This document shows positions 1 through 6,031 of a stretch of 6,920 nucleotides of DNA, piece by piece. A program made the position numbers and the translations under genes. The notes under the pieces are model-generated. The model saw only the letters and a list, made by a program, of their open reading frames with translations. It was not told the origin of the DNA and searched no databases. The first letter of the stretch is position 1; each line of letters opens with the position of its first letter. Source of the DNA: Chloroflexota bacterium (GTDB lineage Bacteria > Chloroflexota > UBA11872). The stretch lies in the NCBI GenBank assembly GCA_026707185.1, contig JAPOXI010000047.1, forward strand, positions 1 through 6,920, read 5' to 3'.

Positions 1-81
1 CTCGCCGTCATGGAAGTCAAAGGCCTCGTCCGCAACCTCGGCAGCGCCCACTACGTCACCGCCCGGCCCGCCGTTCACTGA
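1..81 (+). CDS. dprA: C-terminal end of a winged-helix protein, probably DNA-processing protein DprA (5' truncated by window)
   Basis: Frame 1 is open from the window edge to TGA at 79-81 and gives 26 residues ending MEVKGLVRNLGSAHYVTARPAVH. The pattern of a leucine/methionine-rich helix followed by E-x-K-G-L-V-R, then a short turn and a strand Y-V, is that of a winged-helix recognition helix plus wing. It closely resembles the small C-terminal domain of DprA, the protein that loads RecA on single-stranded DNA during transformation. Only the tail is visible, so the Rossmann-like DprA core cannot be checked. Another winged-helix protein (an ArsR- or MarR-type regulator, for instance) remains possible. 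It lies 59 bases upstream of secD on the same strand, so read-through into secDF is possible. Confidence 0.55.
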   Translation, partial: LAVMEVKGLVRNLGSAHYVTARPAVH

Positions 82-140
82 CGCGCCCCCGGCCCTCGCA
101 CGTATGATCAGCGCTGGTTTCGCGGGAGGTCGCAGAGTCC
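82..140 (+). promoter_or_regulatory. Short gap before secD with weak sigma70-type -10 candidate and Shine-Dalgarno
   Basis: This is the only non-coding stretch on the plus strand. TATGAT at 103-108 differs from TATAAT at one position. The best -35 candidate is CTGACG at 78-83 (4 of 6 matches to TTGACA), with a long 19-base spacer that overlaps the upstream stop codon, so the promoter call is weak. GGGAGG at 124-129 is a convincing ribosome binding site, 11 bases before the secD GTG. No terminator-like hairpin with a T-run follows the upstream gene, so secDF may also be transcribed from further upstream. Confidence 0.3.
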
Positions 141-1448
141 GTGCGTAGACGCCAGTGGGCCACGCTTGCCGTCATTGCCGTTATCTTCGGCATCGCCTTG
201 TACGTGTCGCTGCCCGGCACGCCCGGATTGCCTATCGAAGTTGCCGGCCGCGACTTGTCCGACCTGCGGTTCCGCCAGGGCCTGGACCTGCAGGGCGGCC
301 TTCACGTCCGCTTCCAGGCCAGCCCGCCGCCTGACCAGCAGTTGCTTGACGGCGATATGGACGCCGTCAAGCGCATCATCGAGAACCGGGTCAATGCCCT
401 CGGCGTGGCCGAGCCGCTGATCCAGATCGAGGGCGATAACCGCCTGATCGTCGAGCTCCCCGGCGTCGAGGACCCCGAAGAAGCCATCCGCGTCTTCCGC
501 CAGACTGGCCAACTCCTGGTCATCAACACCGGATTTGAGTTCATTGACGAGGGCACGCTGCTTCCGGCCGACCCTTCGCAGACCGTGCTTCGCGGTCGCG
601 ACCTGCGCGACGCCCGCGTCGGCTTTGACTCCCTGGGCGCGCCCATGATCGAGTTCGATCTGCAGCCCGACGCCGCCAACCGCTTCCAGACGTACACGGC
701 CAGCCACCTCAACGAGGTGCTCACCATCACCGTGGACGACGTGGTGATCAGTTCGGCCCGCATCGAGGCCGCCATCCGCGACAGCGGCGTCATCCGCGGC
801 TCGTTCACGGCCGACGAAGCCCGCAACGTCGCCATCCAGCTTCGTTACGGTGCGCTCCCGGTCCCGCTGGAAGTCGTCCAGACCCTGAGCGTCCGTCCCA
901 CCCTCGGTCAGGAGTCCCTGCAGGCCAGCCTGCGAGCCGGTGTGGTCGGCGCCCTCCTCGTCCTGGTCTTTATGGTCGCCTTCTACCGTGTGCCTGGCCT
1001 CGTGGCCGCCCTGGCGTTGATGGTCTACGCCTCCGTCGTCTTCGCCGTCTTCAAGCTCATCCCCGTGACGCTCACTCTTTCGGGCCTGGCCGGATTCATC
1101 CTGTCCGTGGGTGTGGCGGTCGACGCCAACATCCTGATATTCGAGCGCACGCGCGAGGAACTGCGCGCGGGCCGCGCCATCCGCGGCGCCATCGAATCGG
1201 GCTTCAACCGCGCCTGGCCGTCCATTCGCGACTCCAACATCTCCACCCTCATCATCTGTGCCGTGCTCTTTGGCTTTGGCAGCGGCGGCGTGCGCGGCTT
1301 TGCCGTCACCCTGGCCATTGGCGTCGCCGTCAGCATGTTCAGCGCCATTACCGTCAGCCGAAACCTGCTGCGCTTGACCATCGCCTGGCCGGTGCTTACC
1401 CGACCCCGTCTATTCGGCGCCGGTGCGACCCCGAGTTCTGAAACCTGA
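141..1448 (+). CDS. secD: Protein translocase subunit SecD
   Basis: SecD works with SecF at the membrane to pull exported proteins out of the SecYEG channel on the outer face, using the proton gradient. The 435-residue product has an N-terminal membrane helix (about residues 7-24) and the family signature GLDLQGGLHV (47-56). The periplasm-type P1 region includes E-N-R-V-N-A-L-G-V (81-89) and ends with TLGQESL (254-260). Five further hydrophobic helices lie between about 265 and 415. The RND-type motif V-D-A-N-I-L-I-F-E-R (327-336) carries the membrane aspartate D328 needed for proton coupling. The length matches the short SecD of many non-proteobacterial lineages; E. coli SecD is about 615 residues. 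The GTG start at 141 follows GGGAGG at 124-129. The stop TGA shares its last base with the secF ATG, so the two are translationally coupled. The identification is firm. Confidence 0.97.
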   Translation: MRRRQWATLAVIAVIFGIALYVSLPGTPGLPIEVAGRDLSDLRFRQGLDLQGGLHVRFQASPPPDQQLLDGDMDAVKRIIENRVNALGVAEPLIQIEGDNRLIVELPGVEDPEEAIRVFRQTGQLLVINTGFEFIDEGTLLPADPSQTVLRGRDLRDARVGFDSLGAPMIEFDLQPDAANRFQTYTASHLNEVLTITVDDVVISSARIEAAIRDSGVIRGSFTADEARNVAIQLRYGALPVPLEVVQTLSVRPTLGQESLQASLRAGVVGALLVLVFMVAFYRVPGLVAALALMVYASVVFAVFKLIPVTLTLSGLAGFILSVGVAVDANILIFERTREELRAGRAIRGAIESGFNRAWPSIRDSNISTLIICAVLFGFGSGGVRGFAVTLAIGVAVSMFSAITVSRNLLRLTIAWPVLTRPRLFGAGATPSSET

Positions 1449-2386
1449 TGTTTGCCATCACCTCGCGGCGCGGCTGGTGGTACGTGCTGTCCCTGGCGCT
1501 GATCGTGCCCGGCGTCGTCGCCCTTCTGACCGGTGGCCTGAAGCCGGGCATCGACTTCACCGGCGGCTCGCTAGTCCAGCTTCGTTTCGAGCAGGACATC
1601 ACGCAGCAGGCCATCCAGGCCACGGCCGTCGATGTCGGCTATCCGGGCGCAACCGTGCAGCTCACCGAAGACCGCGGCGCCCTGGTCCGCACGCCGCCCC
1701 TCGACGTTGAAGCCAAGGACGCCCTCGTCGACGCCATCCTTGAGCGTTCCGGCCCCGGCCAGGAACTCAGCTTTTCCACCATCGGACCTGTCGTGGGCGC
1801 GGAACTCACCCGCGCGGCCGCCATCGGCGTGGCCGTGGCCTCAGTCCTCATCCTGCTCTATGTCATGTGGGCCTTCCGCCGCATGGAGCGACCCGTCGTG
1901 CTTGGTCTGGCCGCCATCGGCGCCCTTCTGCACGACGCGCTGTTCATCCTCGGACTCTTCGCCGTGCTCGGCCACGTCGTCGGCGTGCAGGTCGACGCGC
2001 TTTTCGTCACCGCCATCCTTACGGTCATCGGCTTTTCCGTGAACGACACCATCGTCGTATTCGACCGGATTCGTGAGAACCGCCAGCGCCACCTCCGCCT
2101 GCCCGACGCCCAGCGCCCGAACTTCGAGCAGACGGTCAATTTCAGCGCCAACCAGAGCCTCACCCGCTCCCTCAACACCTCGCTGACCGCGGTCCTGGTG
2201 TTGCTGTCGCTCATCGTGCTGGGCGGACCCACGATCCGCCTGTTCGTCGTCGCCCTGGCCGCCGGGTTTCTGATTGGAACCTACTCGTCGATCTTCGCCG
2301 CCTCGTCAGCCCTGGTGTCCTGGGACCGCCGCGACGTTCCCCGCATCTGGGAACGATTTCGAAGCAAGCTGACGCTCGTCCGCTAG
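1448..2386 (+). CDS. secF: Protein translocase subunit SecF
   Basis: SecF is the partner of SecD in the proton-driven SecDF complex. The 312-residue protein has a first membrane helix at about 11-28 and the signature GIDFTGGSLVQL (34-45). A small external domain follows to about 108, then I-G-P-V-V-G-A-E-L (112-120) and five helices between about 124 and 290. The conserved L-H-D (161-163), the motif G-F-S-V-N-D-T-I-V-V-F-D-R-I (195-208) and R-S-L-N-T-S-L-T (240-247) are all present, so the protein appears functional. The ATG overlaps the secD stop by one base (TGATG) and has no clear Shine-Dalgarno of its own, consistent with coupled translation. The stop TAG at 2384-2386 overlaps the stop of the converging accB-like gene. 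Confidence 0.97.
   Translation: MFAITSRRGWWYVLSLALIVPGVVALLTGGLKPGIDFTGGSLVQLRFEQDITQQAIQATAVDVGYPGATVQLTEDRGALVRTPPLDVEAKDALVDAILERSGPGQELSFSTIGPVVGAELTRAAAIGVAVASVLILLYVMWAFRRMERPVVLGLAAIGALLHDALFILGLFAVLGHVVGVQVDALFVTAILTVIGFSVNDTIVVFDRIRENRQRHLRLPDAQRPNFEQTVNFSANQSLTRSLNTSLTAVLVLLSLIVLGGPTIRLFVVALAAGFLIGTYSSIFAASSALVSWDRRDVPRIWERFRSKLTLVR
2383..2386. other. Convergent gene junction: two stop codons sharing a palindromic CTAG
   Basis: The plus-strand bases 2383-2386 read CTAG. Bases 2384-2386 are the TAG of secF, and the complement of 2383-2385 is the TAG of the accB-like gene, so the coding regions overlap tail-to-tail by four bases. There is no intergenic space. No GC-rich hairpin followed by a T-run is visible on either strand within about 60 bases on each side, so an intrinsic terminator is not evident. 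Confidence 0.9.
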
Positions 2387-2832
2387 TCCGCGTCGGCGCT
2401 CCGTCGAAGTTCAGCCAGCGCCTGACCGTATTCAACAACCTCACCGTCGTGTACCAGCAGCCGTTCAACCACGCCGTCCTCGGGCACGCAGATGTCGTGT
2501 GCCACGCCCAGCACGTCCACGTATCCGATGGTCTGCCCTTCGTCGACGGCGTCGCCAACCCCTACGAGCGCCGGCGCGCCCGGTTCGCTCAGCGCCACGA
2601 ACACGCCAACCTGCTCCGACGTCACCACGACCAATCCGTCGGCCGCTGACTCGGCGTCGTCGGCCGCAGCCGTTTCGGCCGCGATTACGCCCAACGCGCT
2701 GGACCGCCGCACTCGGATGGTGCGTTCGGCGTCACCAACTTCAATCTCCTCGGCACCCGTCTCCCGCAGCAACCGGGCCAGGCGCGGAACATCCTCATCG
2801 AGCGCTGCTTCCCATTGCGGGTCAGTGGTCAT
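2383..2832 (-). CDS. BCCP-like (AccB-type) biotinyl-domain protein lacking the biotin-acceptor lysine
   Basis: The 149-residue product follows the architecture of the biotin carboxyl carrier protein of acetyl-CoA carboxylase. An amphipathic N-terminal helix plus strand (about 8-43, ending E-R-T-I-R-V-R-R) precedes an acidic Ala/Asp/Glu linker (51-65) and a biotinyl-type beta-barrel (about 67-143). The stretch from G76 to D94 (GVFVALSEPGAPALVGVGD) has the same length as the thumb-containing segment of E. coli BCCP. The hairpin that should carry E-A-M-K-M reads D106-V-L-G-V110, so the acceptor lysine is Gly109 (codon GGC, 2506-2508). No lysine occurs anywhere in the protein, which excludes biotinylation and lipoylation. 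A point error is unlikely: GGC differs from AAG/AAA at two or three positions, and the frame is continuous and matches the family on both sides. The ATG start is preceded by GAGG (2838-2841, 5-base spacing) and lies 18 bases after efp. The position matches accB in pepP/Q-efp-accB-accC clusters, but accC does not follow. Seen: fold-like sequence and missing lysine. Inferred: a regulatory or structural carrier homologue rather than a working BCCP. Confidence 0.82.
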   Translation of the reverse strand: MTTDPQWEAALDEDVPRLARLLRETGAEEIEVGDAERTIRVRRSSALGVIAAETAAADDAESAADGLVVVTSEQVGVFVALSEPGAPALVGVGDAVDEGQTIGYVDVLGVAHDICVPEDGVVERLLVHDGEVVEYGQALAELRRSADAD

Positions 2833-2850
2833 CGACGCCTCGCTTGGCCG

Positions 2851-3408
2851 TTAGACGCGGGTCTGGTATTCGCCGCTACGCGAGTCGATCCGCAGGATGT
2901 CACCAGTCTCAACGAACAGCGGGACCTGCACTTCCAGCCCGGTCGCAACCCGCGCCATCTTGGTAGCACCGGTGGCCGTGTCGCCTCGAATGCCGGGCTC
3001 CGTCTCCACAACCTCGATGTCCACATTGATGGGCAATTCAACGCCGAGCGGCGCACCTTCGAAGGACGTGATCTCCAGGTCAAGCCCGTCGGTCAGATAA
3101 TCGGCGGAATCGCCAACCGCGTCCGCGGACAGCGTCATGTCTTCGTAGGTCTCCATGTCCATGAAGTGGTAGCCGGAGGCGTCCTGATACAGGTATTGCA
3201 CCTTATGCGTATCCAGGATCACGCGCTCAAAGCGCTTTGAGGCCTGGAATGAACGATCGGTCGTCGACCCGCTGCGAACGTCGCGCACGCGCAGCCGCAC
3301 GTTCGCCGATCCTCGGCCAATCTTCTGGTGCTGGAAGTCGACGACCTGGCACAGGGCGCCGTCGATTCGTAGCACCCAGCCTCGCCGCAGTTCGCCCGCG
3401 TCAATCAC
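2851..3408 (-). CDS. efp: Translation elongation factor P
   Basis: EF-P binds stalled ribosomes between the P and E sites and relieves arrest at consecutive prolines. The 185-residue product has the three beta-domains of the family: an N-terminal KOW-like domain (about 1-62), a middle OB domain (about 65-125) and a C-terminal OB domain (about 129-185). The C-terminal domain carries the complete family signature from K150 to G169 (K-M-A...G-L-E-V-Q-V-P-L-F-V-E-T-G). The tip of the domain I loop reads Q28-K-I-G-R32-G-S-A-N, so the residue that is modified in other bacteria is Arg32, and the usual preceding proline is Ile30. Whether Arg32 is modified cannot be told; no EarP, EpmA/B or YmfI gene is in the window. 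The GTG start is set by an excellent AAGGAGG (3416-3422) seven bases upstream. It follows the M24 peptidase after 57 bases and precedes the accB-like gene by 18. Confidence 0.96.
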   Translation of the reverse strand: MIDAGELRRGWVLRIDGALCQVVDFQHQKIGRGSANVRLRVRDVRSGSTTDRSFQASKRFERVILDTHKVQYLYQDASGYHFMDMETYEDMTLSADAVGDSADYLTDGLDLEITSFEGAPLGVELPINVDIEVVETEPGIRGDTATGATKMARVATGLEVQVPLFVETGDILRIDSRSGEYQTRV

Positions 3409-3415
3409 GCATGAG

Positions 3416-3422
3416 CCTCCTT
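3416..3422 (-). promoter_or_regulatory. Strong Shine-Dalgarno that fixes the efp GTG start
   Basis: Read on the minus strand, AAGGAGG is followed by seven bases (CTCATGC) and then GTG. It is the best ribosome binding site in the window, fitting the high expression usual for EF-P. An ATG at 3410-3412 lies only three bases from it and out of frame; it opens a three-codon ORF (ATG CGT GAT TGA) that spans the true start. The 57-base gap 3409-3465 otherwise shows no convincing promoter. A TATGGT about 20 bases upstream of the Shine-Dalgarno is a poor -10 with no -35 partner. Confidence 0.75.
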
Positions 3423-3465
3423 GCCGACTCGACCATAGCCTGCCGGGTCGCGGGGCAGACGCCCG

Positions 3466-4527
3466 TCACTTACGAGCCTGCGTCAATACGTCAACGCCGT
3501 CGGCCTCAATCACCACCAGATCCTCGATCCGCACCCCGCCCCAGCCAGGCAGGTAGATGCCCGGTTCAACCGACACCACCGCGCCGGTCTTCAGAGAACC
3601 TGAGCCTCGCGGCGAGAGCGTGGGCGCTTCATGAATCTCAAGTCCCACGCCGTGCCCGGTCCCGTGTCCGAAGTTCTCGCCGAATCCCGCGTTGCCAATC
3701 ACCTGGCGGGCCAGCGAATCGGCTTCCCGCCCAGTCATCCCGGCGCGCGTCCCGGCCTCGGTGGCTAACTGCGCCTCCAGCACGATCCCGTAGATCTCTT
3801 CGAATCGGGCGTCCGCCGCCCCAGCCGTGAACGTGCGCGTGATATCCGAGCAGTACCCGTCCAGTCGAACGCCCAGATCCACAATCACCGGTTCGCCCGC
3901 GCCGATGGGCCGCAGACCTGGCGAATGATGTGCCATCGCCGCATTCGGCCCGCCGGCCACAATCGTCGGGAACGACGGCCCGTCCCCGGCTTCTCGAATC
4001 AGGCGCTCCAGCTCGAGCGAGAGTTCACGCTCGGTCATACCGGCCGCCACGGTATTGCCGGCTGCGGCCATCACGTCGTCTGCCAGCCGCACCGCCTCGC
4101 GCAGGAGGGCAAGTTCCGCTTCATCCTTGGCGACGCGCTGGTCCTCGACCGAACCATCGAGTGGCACAACCGGAATCTCGTGCGCCTCCTCGGCCAGTCG
4201 CTCCACCAGCTCGCGATGCTGCTTCAGCGACGTGTGCTCAGACTCCACGCCCAGCCGACCGATCGACCGCTCGCCAACCCAGGCCGCCACCACGCCGAGC
4301 GTGTCGACGTTTTCAATCACGTCGAATCCCGAGGCCTGGCGCGCCGCCTGTTCCGTGTAGCGGGAGTCAGTCACCAGCCTCCGGTCCCGCTTCGAGATCA
4401 GCAAGGTGGCCGCCGTTCCGGTGAATCCGCTGAGGTAACGCCGGTTTGCCTCGCCGGTCACCAGCATCGCGTCCACGCCCAGTTCATCCAGGCGCGACGC
4501 CAACCGCTCGGTGCGATTGGCCGTCAA
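3466..4527 (-). CDS. pepP: M24-family Xaa-Pro aminopeptidase / dipeptidase
   Basis: The product is a cytosolic two-metal peptidase of the creatinase/prolidase-like M24 family that removes N-terminal residues ahead of proline or splits X-Pro dipeptides. The 353 residues comprise an N-terminal creatinase-type domain (about 1-130, with the typical N-R-R-Y-L-S-G-F-T-G at 28-37) and a pita-bread catalytic domain (about 135-353). All five metal ligands can be placed: D217 (I-V-D-L-G), D228 (C-S-D-I-T-R-T), H292 (G-T-G-H-G-V-G-L), E321 (S-V-E-P-G-I-Y) and E335 (R-I-E-D-L). The conserved H201 of M-A-H-H-S-P-G is also present. The length is typical of the short PepP/PepQ-type enzymes beside efp in Gram-positive-like lineages; pepP and pepQ cannot be separated from sequence alone. 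The start is TTG at 4527, inside TTGA with the mltG stop (4-base overlap) and without its own Shine-Dalgarno, implying translational coupling. Confidence 0.93.
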   Translation of the reverse strand: MTANRTERLASRLDELGVDAMLVTGEANRRYLSGFTGTAATLLISKRDRRLVTDSRYTEQAARQASGFDVIENVDTLGVVAAWVGERSIGRLGVESEHTSLKQHRELVERLAEEAHEIPVVPLDGSVEDQRVAKDEAELALLREAVRLADDVMAAAGNTVAAGMTERELSLELERLIREAGDGPSFPTIVAGGPNAAMAHHSPGLRPIGAGEPVIVDLGVRLDGYCSDITRTFTAGAADARFEEIYGIVLEAQLATEAGTRAGMTGREADSLARQVIGNAGFGENFGHGTGHGVGLEIHEAPTLSPRGSGSLKTGAVVSVEPGIYLPGWGGVRIEDLVVIEADGVDVLTQARK

Positions 4528-5576
4528 TTCAGAAAGCGCTCGATATTCCGTGTGTGTTCCTCCAGCGTCTCCGAGAACGCGTGCGAACCGTCGCCGCGCG
4601 CGACGAAGAACAGGTAAGGCGTCGATTCAGGTCTGGCCGCCGCACTAATCGAGGCCAACCCGGGTGCGGCAATTGGCCCGGGCGGAAGTCCGTTGACCAC
4701 GTACGTATTGTACGGAGACTGCGTCCGCAGGTCGGCGCCCGTGATGTCCGCCTTCCACCACCGTCCCGCCGGGCCCGTGCGGCCAATCGCGTACTGCGCG
4801 GTCGGATCCGCCTGCAACGGAATCCCGCGCGCCAGCCGGTTGTGAAAGACCCCCGAAATGACCGCCCGCTCCTCATCCAGCACGGCCTCACGCTCGATAA
4901 TCGCGGCCAGGGTGACCATCTCATGCACCGTCAGACCGTTATTCGCCGCGTCGGCCCGGATTGCGGGCGTCACCACCTCGTCGAACCTGCGCAGCATGCG
5001 CTGAATCAGGTTCCGAGCGTTCGAGGTCCCGTCGATCTGATAGGTATCCGGAAACAGGTAGCCCTCCAGCGACTGCCCGGCCGGCAAACCTGCCAGAAAG
5101 TCGAATTCCGCTGCGAACGCCGGAACGCCGTCGCGCGCCAGCCGCAGAAACTCCAGGTCGTCAATCTCGGTCTGATCAGCCAGCCGCTCCGCCATTTCCT
5201 CCAGCCGCCAGCCTTCGGGGAACGTGAGCGTTTGGTCCACCGCCGCGGCGGTGCTGAGCGTGCGCACGATCTCATCCAAGGTCATGTCTGACCGCAGCAG
5301 AAACGTCCCTTGTCGAAACGCGCCCTCCAGCCCACGGCGTTCCACCAGGACTTGAAACAGGAGGTCACTGCGAATCAGGCTCGCCTCGCGCAGCCCCTGT
5401 GCAATGTCCGAAGCCGTCGCCCCAACGGGAATCGTGAACGGCACCGTACGGGCGGCGACCGCGGCCGGCGACTCAGCAAACCGGGCCGCGGCTGAATAGG
5501 CCAGCAACAGGACTCCGGCCAGCGTCAGCAGCCCAATCCCAAACGCCTGGGTGATCGCGCTGATTCGGCTCAGCAC
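4524..5576 (-). CDS. mltG: Endolytic peptidoglycan transglycosylase MltG (YceG-like)
   Basis: MltG is an inner-membrane lytic transglycosylase that cuts nascent glycan strands and is thought to set their length. The 350-residue protein has one N-terminal membrane helix (about 11-29), so the rest lies outside the cytoplasmic membrane. A LysM-like region follows (about 45-110), then the YceG catalytic domain. Diagnostic motifs are E-G-Y-L-F-P-D-T-Y (171-179), A-A-I-I-E-R-E-A (224-231) with E228 aligning to the catalytic Glu218 of the E. coli enzyme, and L-Q-A-D-P-T (254-259). S-P-Y-N-T-Y (287-292), G-L-P-P-G-P-I (296-302) and G-S-H-A-F-S-E-T (330-337) complete the set. The length is close to E. 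coli MltG (340). The GTG start overlaps the last seven bases of ruvX and has AGGAG (5586-5590) nine bases upstream. The ruvX-mltG pairing is frequently seen in bacteria. Confidence 0.96.
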   Translation of the reverse strand: MLSRISAITQAFGIGLLTLAGVLLLAYSAAARFAESPAAVAARTVPFTIPVGATASDIAQGLREASLIRSDLLFQVLVERRGLEGAFRQGTFLLRSDMTLDEIVRTLSTAAAVDQTLTFPEGWRLEEMAERLADQTEIDDLEFLRLARDGVPAFAAEFDFLAGLPAGQSLEGYLFPDTYQIDGTSNARNLIQRMLRRFDEVVTPAIRADAANNGLTVHEMVTLAAIIEREAVLDEERAVISGVFHNRLARGIPLQADPTAQYAIGRTGPAGRWWKADITGADLRTQSPYNTYVVNGLPPGPIAAPGLASISAAARPESTPYLFFVARGDGSHAFSETLEEHTRNIERFLN

Positions 5577-6031
5577 GGCCTCTCACTCCTCAGATAATCC
5601 AGCAGCAAAATCTCTGCAGCGCGTGCATCGACGTCAGCGTCGCCTGCCCCATCGCGCCGGGCGGCCTGTGTGGTCAAGTGCTCGTCCTTCCAGATCACAG
5701 GCTCGCAGCGGCCTTCAAGCAGCTGGGCAGCCCAGCGCCGGCTGCGCGCGGCCTGCGCGCTCTCCGTTCCGTCCGTATTCAACGGCAGTCCGATCACGAT
5801 TGTTGCGCCTGGATAGGCATCCAGAATCGAGCCCACCACATCACGGTCGGCGCTCCCGCCGGTCCGCTTCAGCACTTCGCGCATCGTGACGAACGATCCA
5901 CCCGCATCCGTGATTGCCACACCAATCCGCCGTTCCCCCAGGTCCAGTGCGCCAACCCGCCGCCCCAGAGCCGCTGGTGGCTGCTCCGGGTCAAGGGGTG
6001 GGCGTCGGGAGCGGCGCTTCGACCTGAACAT
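5570..6031 (-). CDS. ruvX: Putative pre-16S rRNA nuclease / Holliday junction resolvase-like RuvX (YqgF)
   Basis: YqgF proteins are RNase H-fold nucleases implicated in maturing the 5' end of 16S rRNA and in recombination. With the ATG at 6031 the product is 153 residues. The first strand is A-L-D-L-G-E-R-R-I-G-V-A (28-39) with the metal-binding D30; I-V-I-G-L-P-L-N-T-D-G-T (78-89) and K-D-E-H-L-T-T (115-121) with E117 follow, and D-A-R-A-A-E-I-L-L-L (135-144) carries D135. All three acidic positions remain. Between D-E-H-L-T-T and D135 there are 13 residues, against 21 in E. coli YqgF, so the usually basic loop is shortened. The start is uncertain. ATG 6031 overlaps the upstream gene by 41 bases and adds a basic, Pro-rich leader (MFRSKRRSRRPP). 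An ATG at 6079 would overlap by 89. A CTG at 5968 would give the usual short N-terminus (132 residues) but is a rare start. No good Shine-Dalgarno supports any of them. Confidence 0.88.
   Translation of the reverse strand: MFRSKRRSRRPPLDPEQPPAALGRRVGALDLGERRIGVAITDAGGSFVTMREVLKRTGGSADRDVVGSILDAYPGATIVIGLPLNTDGTESAQAARSRRWAAQLLEGRCEPVIWKDEHLTTQAARRDGAGDADVDARAAEILLLDYLRSERPC
5586..5590 (-). promoter_or_regulatory. Shine-Dalgarno for mltG inside the ruvX coding region
   Basis: AGGAG on the minus strand lies nine bases before the mltG GTG (5574-5576), within the last codons of ruvX. It supports the GTG start that overlaps the ruvX TGA by seven bases and indicates that mltG can initiate independently as well as by coupling. 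Confidence 0.6.

Noticed and set aside
108..707. A 199-codon open frame on the minus strand opposite secD
   Set aside because: It is the complement of a well-conserved SecD region in a GC-rich sequence. Its product has low-complexity Ala/Asp/Gly/Leu composition, no recognisable motif and no Shine-Dalgarno.
2383..2832. Frameshift or sequencing error as the cause of the missing biotin lysine
   Set aside because: The frame matches the BCCP family before and after the hairpin, so no indel is present. GGC to AAG or AAA would need two or three base changes, and the whole five-residue motif has diverged.
2499..3240. Plus-strand open frames across the accB-like and efp region
   Set aside because: The Pro/Arg/Ser-rich products are shadows. 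The minus-strand frames have family signatures and ribosome binding sites.
3401..3412. Three-codon ORF ATG CGT GAT TGA overlapping the efp start, as a possible regulatory leader
   Set aside because: Its ATG is only three bases from the Shine-Dalgarno, too close for efficient initiation, and such overlaps arise easily by chance.
3925..4617. A 230-codon plus-strand open frame opposite the M24 peptidase
   Set aside because: It is antisense to the metal-binding domain and its composition (Arg, His, Gln-rich) is that expected from reversed codons of a GC-rich gene.
4446..5291. A 281-codon plus-strand open frame opposite mltG
   Set aside because: MltG on the other strand has all catalytic motifs. 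The antisense product is Arg/Gln-rich without domains, so it is a GC-driven shadow.
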